Below, piece by piece: positions 53,499-64,000 of a stretch of 64,000 bases of DNA (the first letter of the stretch is position 1; the number at the start of each line of letters is the position of its first letter). Both the position numbers and the translations under genes were made by a program. Origin of the DNA: Symsagittifera roscoffensis (taxonomy: Eukaryota > Xenacoelomorpha > Acoela > Convolutidae). A model generated the notes under the pieces. That model saw only the letters and a program-made list of their open reading frames with translations, searched no databases and was not told the DNA's origin. The stretch spans positions 5,250,647 to 5,314,646 of the forward strand of contig NC_087067.1 in assembly GCF_963678635.1 (NCBI RefSeq), written 5' to 3'.

Positions 53499-55569
53499 AT
53501 AACACAACAATTCCATGTCTGCTTCTATAGATCTCCCAGTATTGCTTATAACAAATATTCCCTGCCGCTGTAAACGCTCTGTTAATTTTTTTCATAAAAA
53601 TTATCCTCAACACGTTATTTTAGTACAAACTGATCATTTTGGCTTAGTTACGTATCACTTCGAAAAAACAGCATGTCCAAGCTTATATTCGAATTTTCTC
53701 AAAATGGCAAAATTATCAATTGCCCAAACCATTCGTCACTTTTTTAAAAGTCGGAACAATTGCCATAGAACTAATGGCGCATAAAACTAAATAACTGTTA
53801 CAAAACAACACAATGCTGCTCGCATATTAGAGTGAAGCCCTGAAAAAACCGAATGAGCTGTAATGCCTTTTTTTCTTCATGTTATCCTTTCACATGTTAT
53901 GTAAAAAAGAAAACCTGCATTTAATGTCTGTTATCCTAAAATTTGGATCCTCGCGTCAAATTGGATAGGTTTTCTCTGCAACTTACACAGTAACAAAAAT
54001 GCAAAACATCTCGTGTCAATCTTCACAAAAAAGCCAAAATGACAGCTTTCAAACTCCATAACTTTACAAAAACCAATCATTGATAAATTTTGTCTTATGT
54101 ATGAGCTCCGGACAGCAATATGCTTTAGATGCTATTTAAATTCCTTAAAATGCTAATTGTTGGTATAAAAATGCTGGTTAAAAAATCATCAAAGTAATTA
54201 AGTTAAAAAGTTGAAAACTGACTGAACAAAAAACCACACCAGTTTAGATATTCCGTACTTCATATGACTGACGTAACATCAACACTACTGTAAAACTGCA
54301 AAATTTTCAAAGCTTTTTTTTGACAATTAAAGTACTTTTGATTTAAAAATGACGCTGTTTTTGAAATATATACTAGTATGTCCAAGACTTGCTTCTGCGT
54401 TTAAAACCGAAATGAATCAAATTGCAATTGAATAAAATTGATGAAGTTAGGAATTTTCCGCGCTTTCTTTCTTTTAACTTTAAATATCTAACTTACTCCC
54501 ACACGCTATTAACATCACAAGTTGATTAATTTTGCGCCAACTAAGTCTTGCAAAAGACCAAGTACTTGGCCCACTCCATTTTGAAACAATTTTTCAGCCG
54601 GGTTATCCCACGTTTTTCTCGTTGAAGGCACACTATTTAACGCGTTAGATGTCATGATTTGGTCCAATTCGCATTTAAAAAACCCTTAACTCTTCAAAGT
54701 TCCGGGTTATTTAGCCGAAAATAGTGTGGTGAAAACAATGAAAAACTGTGACGAGGTTCCGGGTTATTTAGCCAAAAATAGCGTAGTGAAAAAATGAATA
54801 AAGTTGTGACGAAAAACAAAACTGCGCGTATAAGAGCACTAAAATCTTTAAAATAGCATAAATAAAATTCCATAGAAAACTTGTTAAGAAGTGGAAACTG
54901 GGTTGAATAAAAAGTCAACCATGACCTAAATATTTAGACTTAAAAAGAAATTAAATAATCTGGAAAAAAATTGTTAAAAATTAGAGGCAGAGAAAAAAAT
55001 TGTTAATCTAAAACTACGTTGATTTTGAAATCTTTTTAAAAAAGTCTGTGCAACAAATTACATTACTTACTTCAATTTTGTTGACTCAAAACTTTTCGGC
55101 TTATTTCTGCAAATTTTATTTCAACAACTACTTTGAATAGCACAAGCTAAAAAGTATAGAAAAATCAATTTTATGAAAATGTCATTGAATTTATATCTAC
55201 TCAAGCTGCTTATATAGTTAAAATAAAATGACCGTAAACAATTTGGGAGACAAAATTCGCCAATTATAAGTTATTTTTGATAACAAAATCACTTATTACA
55301 ATCAATTAAAAAGTATATGCTTTTTTGCAATAAGATTTGATTTTAATTGCCCTGTCACTGAAACAAAACTAAAAATAACTTCACAACGCTCGAAAAAACA
55401 AATCTGCATTTTTGCTAATTTTTGTGGTGTATTCTCATATTGGAGGCAAATATTTTAACCAATCAGAATTGTTAGACGTTCCTATTAGCTAAATGACTTT
55501 TGCACAAAACCAAAATTTTTATTAACAGAAAATCAATTATAGTAACTATATTAAATGAACCAAGTTAAC

Positions 55570-55755
55570 ATCCTGGCCCGCATGGACCAATTGACATTTC
55601 CCGTCCCCAACCAAATAAAAGACAAAGTTCACAATTTATTGGACAACTAGCCTGGCCCGCTTGAACAGTCCCCCCACAACCACCCAGTGAAATTTCTCTT
55701 CCCCAGCCAACTAAAAAAAGACGAACTCAACAATTTATTGGATAACTAGCCAGTT
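55570..55755 (+). repeat. short tandem duplication inside the 4 kb unit
   Basis: CCTGGCCCGC, then CAACCAAATAAAAGACAAAG and CACAATTTATTGGACAACTAG, are followed by a second CCTGGCCCGC, CAGCCAACTAAAAAAAGACG and CAACAATTTATTGGATAACTAG. The unit is about 85-95 bp with 10-15 percent divergence. The same pair is at 59548-59733. Confidence 0.6.
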
Positions 55756-56757
55756 TGATTGAATTTTTTATACCTTTCGAAATATTGGTGTCCTGGCCTA
55801 AAAATTAAAAAGATTTAATCTATGTCTTTTCCTTGTAAAATTGTGGGGGTATAAAGATTGCCAATTTAGCCGATTTGGGACAATTACCTCGCGACAAATA
55901 ACCCAGGGAACTTTATGCCCCTAAATCAATTGGGAAGATTGTTGATATGATTCAACTTCTTCTCCCAAACACGTTTAGGGAGGATGTTAATTTGCTTTAT
56001 TTTTTCTGCCAATCAGAACAATGCATTTTACTCGCAGCGGTTAGCAAATTTCATTTAATATTTACGCTGGAGGTGGGCATTTTAACATGGGGTATTTCGA
56101 CATGATCATAAAAAGTGATAACAAACAAACTTTTTAATAGTTACTTTTTTCCCGAAAAAGGAAACCGTCTGTAACAAATTTTTGACGGTTGGGATGTGAA
56201 CTAGTCTGCAGTTATTATTAGGGATCAACCGTACCACCTCACTTCCTAACTGTCCTACCGTGAAGCGCCCGTCTCAAGCATGTACAATGGAGTAGGTATA
56301 AATAAGGAAATTTTTCTTATAAAAATAGCATGAAATGAAATCGCGCAAATAACATTTTTACATTTTATATGCGGGATTGCTTTTGTATGCTGTCACTTGC
56401 TTAGATTCGTGTTTTAATTCAGTTTTTTATGTAAAAAACTTACTTTTCAATAAATTTAGGCTATTCTTAAAGTTGGTTAATAAAGCTCTATGTTTTCTAC
56501 CCCCTAAATTGATAGGGGGATTGTACTGTTGATAAGATATTAGTTTTGAAATAAAATCATGATCGTTCTGACTTTCGAAGAAATTGACGAAATATTTGTT
56601 CTCTGCGGGTAATTTTTGTTCTTTAGAAAAGTTTCGTCTTTGTAACTAGCCATTGTTGACGAAATTTTTTGTTTCAGTCAAAAGATATTGATGTGCTGAG
56701 CACAAATTTAAATGATATTTTACCTTTGATATTTTTTATGCTGTTTTGGGTTTTTTT

Positions 56758-59700
56758 TTGTTAATTGTAGCAAAACTAAAAGACATAAACTATAGGATAT
56801 ACTTTTGAAGAGTCAGTATTTTGATGAAAAAACTTGCTATAGTCGACTTAAAGAAGTTTTCCGATTGAACTCTGATCGAATATATTCGATTATAAGAGAT
56901 TACAATCATTTGGAAAATATCACACATATAATCAATTATAAGTCCTTTTAAAACTTCAAAATGTTTTGCAAATTATAATTGTGAAAAATCAACATAATTA
57001 AATCAATTACTTCAGCCTAAACTTGGACGTAGGACGTACAAAACATTGATTAAAAACAAATGACCACGGCTCTATTATTCCTTAATACATGATTTTTTTT
57101 TGAATGTGTCAACTATAATTAATCAACGGTTCGTAGACATCGTTCTTAGGGTATGGATGGAATTGGCTGATGGATGGAAGCGAGAGAACCTCAATTTTTT
57201 CTACAGAAAACGTATTTTTTGCCACTCAACAAATTTTTTTCTGGTTGGGCAGTACGCGACACAATCACGCCATTTTAAAAAATTCTCAAAAATGAAGCTA
57301 GAGCAAAAAAAAAGCAAAAAAAGCTCCTACAGCGTAAAAACGCAAAAAACTTCTGCAGGGCTTTCTTTTGTTGGGTTCTGGCTAAGAAAATCATTTGGTC
57401 GACCTAAAAAAGCTTTAGAGATGCCTTTCATCATCTCTAAAAGTTTTTTTAGGTCGACCAAATGATTTTCTTAGCCATAACACAACAATTCCATGTCTGC
57501 TTCTATAGATCTCCCAGTATTGCTTATAACAAATGTTCCCTGCCGCTGTAAACGCTCTGTTAATTTTTTTCATAAAAATTATCCTCAACACGTTAATTTT
57601 AGTACAAACTGATCTTTTTGGCTTAGTTACGTATCACTTCGAAAAAACAGCATGTCCAAGCTTATATTCGAATTTTCTCAAAATGGCAAAATTATCAATT
57701 GCCCAAATCATTCGTCACTTTTTTAAAAGTCGGAACAATTGCCATAGAACTAATGGCGCATAAAACTAAATAACTGTTACAAAACAGCACAATGCTGCTC
57801 GCATATTAGAGTGAAGCCCTGAAAAAACCGAATGAGCTGTAATGCCTTTTTTTCTTCGTGTTATCCTTTCACATGTTATGTAAAAAAGAAAACCTGCATT
57901 TAATGTCTGTTATCCTAAAATTTGGATCCTCGCGTCAAATTGGATAGGTTTTCTCTGCAACTTACACAGTAACAAAAATGCAAAATATCTCGTGTCAATC
58001 TTCACAAAAAAGCCAAAATGACAGTTTTCAAACTCCATAATTTTACAAAAACCAATCATTGATAAATTTTGTCTTATGCATGAGCTCCGGACAGCATTAT
58101 GCTTTAGATGCTATATAAATTCCTTAAAATGTTAATTGTTGGTATAAAAATGCTGGTTAAAAAATCATCAAAGTAATTAAGTTAAAAAGTTGAAAACTGA
58201 CTGAACAAAAAACCACACCAGTTTAGATATTCCGTACTTCATATGACTGACGTAACATCAACACTACTGTAAAACTGCAAAATTTTCAAAGCTTTTTTTT
58301 GACAATTAAAGTACTTTTGATTTAAAAATGACGCTGTTTTTGAAATATATACTAGTATGTCCAAGACTTGTTTCTGCGTTTAAAACCGAAATGAATCAAA
58401 TTGCAATTGAATAAAATTGATGAAGTTAGGAATTTTCCGCGCTTTCTTTCTTTTAACTTTAAATATCTAACTTACTCCCACACGCTATTAACATCACAAG
58501 TTGATTAATTTTGCGCCAACTAAGTCTTGCAAAAGACCAAGTACTTGGCCCACTCCATTTTGAAACAATTTTTCAGCCGGGTTATCCCACGTTTTTCTCG
58601 TTGAAGGCACACTATTTAACGCGTTAGATGTCATGATTTGGTCCAATTCGCATTTAAAAAACCCTTAACTCTTCAAAGTTCCGGGTTATTTAGCCGAAAA
58701 TAGTGTGGTGAAAAAAATGAAAAACTGTGACGAGGTTCCGGGTTATTTAGCCAAAAATAGCGTAGTGAAAAAATGAATAAAGTTGTGACGAAAAACAAAA
58801 CTGCGCGTATAAGAGCACTAAAATCTTTAAAATAGCATAAATAAAATTCCATAGAAAACTTGTTAAGAAGTGGAAACTGGGTTGAATAAAAAGTCAACCA
58901 TGACCTAAATATTTAGACTTAAAAAGAAATTAAATACACTGGAAAAAAATTGTTAAAAATTAGAGGCAGAGAAAAAAATTGTTAATCTAAAACTACGTTG
59001 ATTTTGAAATCTTTTTAAAAAAGTCTGTGCAACAAATTTTATTACTTACTTCAATTTTGTTGACTCAAAACTTTTCGGCTTATTTCTGCAAATTTTATTT
59101 CAACAACTACTTTGAATAGTACAAGCTAAAAAGTATAGAAAAATCAATTTTATGAAAATGTCATTGAGTTTATATCTACTCAAGCTGCTTATATAGTTAA
59201 AATAAAATGACCGTAAACCATTTGGGAGACAAAAGTCGCCAATTATAAGTTATTTTTGATAACAAAATCACTTATTACAATCAATTAAAAAGTATATGCT
59301 TTTTTGCAATAAGATTTGATTTTAATTGCCCTGTCACTGAAACAAAACTAAAAATAACTTCACAACGCTCGAAAAAACAAATCTGCATTTTTGCTAATTT
59401 TTGTGGTGTATTCTCATATTGGAGGCAAATATTTTAACCAATCAGAATTGTTAGACGTTCCTATTGGCTAAATGACTTTTGCACAAAACCGAAATTTTTA
59501 TTAACAGAAAATCAATTATAGTAACTATATTAAATGTACCAAGTTAACATCCTGGCCCGCATGGACCAATTGACATTTCCCGTCCCCAACCAAATAAAAG
59601 ACAAAGTTCACAATTTATTGGACAACTAGCCTGGCCCGCTTGAACAGTCCCCCCACAACCACCCAGTAAAATTTCTCTTCCCCAGCCAACTAAAAAAAGA

Positions 59701-60845
59701 CGAACTCAACAATTTATTGGATAACTAGCCAGTTTGATTGAATTTCTTATACCTTTCGAAATATTGGTGTCCTGGCCTAAAAATTAAAAAGATTTAATCT
59801 ATGTCTTTTTTTTGTAAAATTGTGGGGGTATAAAGATTGCCAATTTAGCCGATTTGGGACAATTACCTCGCGATAATTTTCGCGGTATTAACGCGTAAGT
59901 AGCGACATAAGTGACCAAATATTTAATCATCAATATTCACTAAAAAACGCTTGGTTGAAATTTCGCATCGTTCAATTTGCGAAAAAACAAAATAACCCAG
60001 GGAACTTTATGCCCCTAAATCAATTGGGGAGATCGTTGATAAGATTCAACTTCTTCTCCCAAACACGTTTAGAGAGGATGTTAATTTGCTTTATTTTTTC
60101 TGCCAATCAGAACAATGCATTTTACTCGCAGCGGTTAGCAAATTTCATTTAATATTTACGCTGGAGGTGGGCATTTTAACATGGGGTATTTCGACATGAT
60201 CATAAAAAGTGATAACAAACAAACTTTTTAATAGTTACTTTTTTCCCGAAAAAGGAAACCGTCTGTAACAAATTTTTGACGGTTGGGATGTGAACTAGTC
60301 TGCAGTTATTATTAGGGATCAACCGTACCACCTCACTTCCTAACTGTCCTACCGTGAAGCGCCCGTCTCAAGCATGTACAATGGAGTAGGTATAAATAAG
60401 GAAATTTTTCTTATAAAAATAGCATGAAATGAAATCGCGCAAATAACATTTTTACATTTTATATGCGGGATTGCTTTTGTATGCTGTCACTTGCTTAGAT
60501 TCGTGTTTTAATTCAGTTTTTTATGTAAAAAACTTACTTTTCAATAAATTTAGGCTATTCTTAAAGTTGGTTAATAAAGCTCTATGTTTTCTACCCCCTA
60601 AATTGATAGGGGGATTGTACTGTTGATAAGATATTAGTTTTGAAATAAAATCATGATCGTTCTGACTTTCGAAGAAATTGACGAAATATTTGTTCTCTGC
60701 GGGTAATTTTTGTTCTTTAGAAAAGTTTCGTCTTTGTAACTAGCCATTGTTGACGAAATTTTTTGTTTCAGTCAAAAGATATTGATGTGCTGAGCACAAA
60801 TTTAAATGATATTTTACCTTTGATATTTTTTATGCAGTTTTGGGG
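56758..60845 (+). repeat. 4 kb tandem duplication, unit 2
   Basis: Second unit, longer by the block at about 59874-59990. It ends in GATATTTTTTATGCAGTTTT before GGGGGTTTAAATACAG. The original downstream flank follows here, so unit 1 has the newer junction (poly-T microhomology). Confidence 0.9.
57380..57476. repeat. 97-bp palindrome, unit 2 copy
   Basis: Same hairpin as at 53402, but here the left arm reads AATCATTTGGTCGACC and pairs without the swap. One small bulge (AAGCTTTAG against AAACTTTTAG) remains. GGTCGACCTAAAAA also occurs in the hAT-like MITE, so the hairpin may be a fold-back made from two MITE fragments. Confidence 0.8.
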
Positions 60846-61260
60846 GTTTAAATACAGCCAGTTTGGTACAATTGGGATAATTAAAGGTCAATATAAATCA
60901 TGCTATTGACGCATGAGCGGAGAAATTGTTCAATTTGAATTGAGGCATATTTTTAAACTATTTTAAATCTGCTATATGCTAGTTGCGTTATTTTGTACTT
61001 CAGATAGCATGTGGGGTTGAATTTCGCAAAAAAATCTGAAAAAAATCATCAATTTTTTGAAAGCAGCACTACTCCATGGATTCTAAAAGGCAGTCGGAAC
61101 GCTCAGGGCTTTACCCTGTCCTACGAGCAGTCTTTGTTTTCTTTGTATTTTTTGTTACTTTTTGAAATACTGCTATAATGTTTGAGGAATTTTAAATTAA
61201 GGTTATCAAAACCATTCAGTTCATTCAACTAATTGGTCTGATTTTGCTCCTCAGTATCTA
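60846..61260. other. AT-rich flank with a TIR-like start
   Basis: GGGGGTTTAAATACAGCCAG and then TTTGGTACAATT at 60842 resemble the termini of the element at 6524-7528. No matching opposite end was found nearby. A GATTTTGCTCCTCAG at 61240-61254 is acceptor-like. Confidence 0.35.
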
Positions 61261-61261
61261 A

Positions 61262-61486
61262 TCTTGGGCAGTAAAAGTTGCCAAAAATCAAAAATATGTT
61301 CAACAGTGCGGAAAGTTTTTTAAAACTGTTATTACTCATCAAAATTCACTTACAAGTATTTATACTCAAATTGACAAAAATTTAGAAGCCAAAAAAGACT
61401 ATTACAATTCATACCTCTTGTTAAGCAAAGCAACAATCCCCAAGCACGGCGTCATACATTTTTGTGGCAATCAATTAACTCAGTAA
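61262..61486 (+). CDS. Met-less protein-like open frame
   Basis: Seventy-four codons run from just after a TAA at 61259-61261 to TAA at 61484-61486: KVAKNQKYVQQCGKFFKTVI, then SIYTQIDKNLEAKKDYYNSY and ATIPKHGVIHFCGNQLTQ. The residue mix (Gln, Thr, Lys, Tyr, two Cys) looks like a real protein rather than translated AT-rich noise, and an acceptor-like CTCCTCAG ends 7 bases before. No ATG is present, so it would be an internal or terminal exon or a decayed transposon fragment. No family recognised. Confidence 0.35.
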   Translation, partial: SWAVKVAKNQKYVQQCGKFFKTVITHQNSLTSIYTQIDKNLEAKKDYYNSYLLLSKATIPKHGVIHFCGNQLTQ

Positions 61487-61491
61487 AGTTG

Positions 61492-61713
61492 TCAAGTTTT
61501 TCGCTCGGTTTGCTCCAAAATAAAGTTATATTTAGACAAAAAAGCCAAATTCTCAAATAAAGCTCCATATTTTAAAATATCATCATTTTTTGGCACTGAT
61601 GAAAACATTTGCAGTTTCGACATTGTTGTATTTTGGCACTGTTGATCGTCCCCATTAATCTGTTTTAATTTGTTCCAATTTGCTTGCATTACTTTGATCC
61701 AATTTACTTGCAT
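61492..61713 (-). other. minus-strand open frame facing 61262-61486
   Basis: Seventy-three codons from TTG/ATG-type text (MQVNWIKVMQANWNKLKQIN) through FSSVPKNDDILKYGALFENL to TAG. Starts with a near repeat of QVNWIKVM / QANWNKLK. Protein-like but short. It lies tail to tail with the Met-less frame, so the two could be remnants of one rearranged element. Confidence 0.25.
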
Positions 61714-61719
61714 TATTTA

Positions 61720-63150
61720 CGTAAATGCTAAAGAATAAAATTTTGTTTTTGCATTTTTGTTTTGTATTAATTCAATGAGAGCTAAACATATTTATCAATC
61801 AAATCTCCTTACTTTGTTCGCAAGTTTGCTAGCTAATGGTCTGCGAAAACTGAGTGATTTTTTTTCTCTAACCGATATCAGTGTCAATATTGTGACGAAA
61901 TAATTTAATTCATTTTGTTAAAACTGGAGATATTTAGTTTTTCGGCTATTCGGAAATGCGGCTCCATTCATTAGTCTCTGAATTTTAGTTTATCTGAAAA
62001 AAAAGTTATCTAAACTGCTAAAACGTTTAATTATTTGGCGTCAGTCAGTCTTGAGATTAAAAAATTATCGCCGTTATAGTTATTATCTAGTGAATCAAAC
62101 TGAGTTAAAATAGCTCAGCGGACACTCGAATGGCGTCATTATTTTGACCGCCAGCCTTTGCATTTTTTGTTATGAAGAAGGCGATGAATATATATGCTCG
62201 GGTTTTTTTTTCTTTCAGACCAGACCACTTTTACAAACCTCTGGTTTCTCGGGGGATTGAGTTTTTGATCTGCATGTTGGCGGCCGAGTTTGCACATCAC
62301 TATGGCTCGAGTATTCCTGCCTCAAGTATTCGTACAACTGCTTGCTGCAGTTCAAAATCGTTCCAAATTAAATTGAGTCTGCTAATTCAATTTGGTTTCA
62401 TTAAACCAAATTGCGACTTTTAACTTTTGATATTATCAGCCTAAAATCCATAGCTTTGCCAATATTTAATTTACTAAAAATTATCCCAGAGCAATCAACA
62501 CGCAGTCGGAAATTTCAGGGCTGGTTAATTTTTTCGCCTGAATTTTGTTCAATTTTTTGTTTAAATGCGCTGATTGGACATATATACATATTTACAAAAA
62601 TATACATTTTTTTAAAATTTAACTTTTAGTTTCAAACGGCAGCAATGTGTTTTACTGACGCAAAGATTTGAAATGCATTAGTACTGATCAGACTTTTGAA
62701 AAGAGTGGGAAATTTTTGCTTTTTTTTTATTCGGACAACATTTAAAAACACTCTGGTCTCGCTCTGAATCGCTCTCTTGACCTACTTGCCGCCAACCGAG
62801 TGTACACAGCTCTATAATATCCCGCCATCTTGCACTGACGAAACTGGATAGCATTTAGCATGAAAAAAGTGCAAAGTGTAGATTAAAAATAATTAAGATG
62901 GATCTGCATAAGTTCAATTTAAAATTGGTATAAATTGATTTTAAATCTCAACCTATAAAACATCCAGAATGGTTTGAAATCATCTTAAAACCAATTTTTT
63001 TTGCCTATATATTTTTTTATTTTAAGAAGAGATTTAAATCGATTTAATTTTTTTTGAGTTTGTCTTGCTTTCGAGTTTCTGATGCCAATTCACTTTCTAC
63101 CATTTAGATTCATAGCGTCTGGTAGCATAAAAAAATACCAATTAGTTTTT
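61720..63150. other. AT-rich stretch, no firm gene
   Basis: A T-rich acceptor (GGGTTTTTTTTTCTTTCAG, to about 62219) is followed by a frame with PDHFYKPLVSRGIEFLICML open to TAA at 62421. It is higher in G+C than its surroundings but has no donor or recognised motif. The ACTCTGGTCTCGCTCTGAAT text near 62750 loosely resembles CCTCTGGTTTCTCGGGGGAT inside that frame, hinting at an old repeat. Confidence 0.25.
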
Positions 63151-63159
63151 AAAAACATC

Positions 63160-63710
63160 AATAATATTCGATATTTTCCTTGCATACTTTCACCATTTAG
63201 TTGATTTGTTACATAAGTTTTTGCCCAAAAGCTGATTTGCATTGATGAATTTCTATCATTTCATTGCCTATTTATGAGCTCAAAATAAAATTTACATTGA
63301 GCATTTTCCTGGGATCTTACATATAATTTTGCTCAAAAACTGATTTACGTTGTTGCTTTCTCTGATCATATTACGTGTTTGAGCTCAAAAACTGATTTAC
63401 ATTGTTGCTTTCTCTGATTATATTACGTGTTTGAGCTCAAAATCTGATTTAATTGGAGAATTTTCAATTTTTTTTAAACAGGTTTTGCTCAAAAGTTGAT
63501 TTACCTTGATGATTTACTATGATTTTAATGCATATTTTGAGCTCAAAATCAGAATATTTTGAACTTTGCTATGATTTGAGGAGTAGATTTTTTCCCAAAA
63601 GCTAGTTTACATGAATGATTTTCTAGGATGTCGTCGCATGTTGTTGTGCTCAATCATAATGATATTGAACATTTTCTCAGTTCGTTATATAATTTTTGCC
63701 AAAATCTGGC
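63160..63710 (+). repeat. decayed tandem repeat, about 50-bp unit
   Basis: The word TTTGAGCTCAAAAACTGATT, followed by TACATTGTTGCTTTCTCTGA, recurs at 63331, 63383 and 63434 (52 and 51 bp apart). More diverged copies lie on both sides: GCCCAAAAGCTGATTTGCATTG near 63222, GAGCTCAAAATAAAATTTAC near 63276, GCTCAAAAGTTGATTTACCTTG near 63488, CCCAAAAGCTAGTTTACATG near 63594. The two central copies are almost identical, so they expanded last. Confidence 0.7.
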
Positions 63711-64000
63711 TCACGTTGGTGTTTTTTCTGATTTTTGTTGAATTTGGTCATTAGATCTTTTATCCAGCAAGTGTGTTTTTATTTGAGAAATCCAGAAGGA
63801 AATTGTTTTAATTTTTTTAATCGCATGTTTTCGCAATTGCAGCCAAAAAATTAATTTATTTCATTGAATGGAACGTTAGACATTAAAATTGATCTTCTTG
63901 TGAGTCCGGATTTCAGTTAATTTGGCTGGACTTACGATAGATTTTAGAGAGCCGAAATATCCATTCAAATCGAACTAAATAAAATTTTTAGACAGTTAAA

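Larger units (their letters stand above)
52797..56757 (+). repeat. 4 kb tandem duplication, unit 1
   Basis: Starts TTTTTTGTTAATTGTAGCAA and ends TGCTGTTTTGGGTTTTTTTT, where unit 2 begins with the same TTTTTTGTTAATTGTAG. Positions differ by 3977-3979 over most of the length (53123 and 57100, 54694 and 58673, 55561 and 59540). Differences are few: a 15-base loss near 52920 (ATATTCGATTATAAG-type text present in unit 2), single base changes, and a 110-base block absent after 55893. It contains the palindrome at 53402 and two partly overlapping protein-like frames near 53123-53784 that I cannot assign. Confidence 0.9.

Noticed and set aside
53123-53784. Protein-like frames in the 4 kb unit (also 57100-57763)
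   Set aside because: The frames differ between the two near-identical units through single indels and cross the palindrome; not under visible selection.
62115-62165. tRNA-like A box ATAGCTCAGCGGACACTCGA
   Set aside because: No B box (GGTTCGANNCC) and no foldable acceptor or T arm follows within 60 bases.

Overview
This is a 64 kb piece of an AT-rich eukaryotic nuclear genome, most likely from an invertebrate animal. The evidence is short candidate exons bounded by GT/AG-type splice signals, one of them reading like transmembrane helix 3 of a rhodopsin-class receptor; a decayed Ty3/gypsy retroelement with an envelope-like gene; a Penelope-like reverse transcriptase remnant; hAT-type MITEs with an 8-bp target duplication; and no bacterial gene organisation. 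I cannot name the species. Most of the window is repeats, introns and degenerate mobile DNA. No complete host gene can be read.

Layout. 0-9 kb: hAT-like MITE copies (one intact, 2713-3134), a plus-strand candidate terminal exon (3659-3787), a TIR-bounded DNA element (about 6524-7528) and a minus-strand candidate exon (8285-8603). 9.6-13.1 kb: a nearly identical tandem duplication whose two copies differ by a 0.68 kb block. 13.4-13.9 kb: an unusual C-run then G-run island. 17.3-17.7 kb: a minus-strand fragment with SGNH-hydrolase-like signatures. 19.7-20.2 kb: a cluster of a 12-base motif in both orientations. 22.5-25.7 kb: two minus-strand candidate exons (a single-helix membrane tail and a receptor TM3 exon) around a plus-strand Penelope-like RT pseudogene.

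About 25.9-43.7 kb holds one long minus-strand Ty3/gypsy-type element. Read from right to left it contains gag, a CCHC knuckle, protease, RT, RNase H, integrase, a small two-helix ORF, a Pro/Ser/Thr-rich ORF with no Met, an envelope-like gene with a 1.2 kb internal tandem duplication, and two extra ORFs after it. It is dead: the protease DSG triad carries a stop, RT motif C reads YLDE, and integrase has several stops. I could not find a pair of LTRs.

43.6-61 kb is a mosaic of nested direct duplications (named A, B, C and D here) carrying MITE fragments, GA microsatellites, a tRNA-like SINE head, a 97-bp near-perfect palindrome and a recent 4 kb tandem duplication (about 52.8-56.76 and 56.76-60.85 kb). 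A minus-strand candidate exon with a strong acceptor and a GTGAGT donor lies at 44479-44887. The last 3 kb holds a Met-less open frame at 61262-61486 and a decayed 50-bp tandem repeat.
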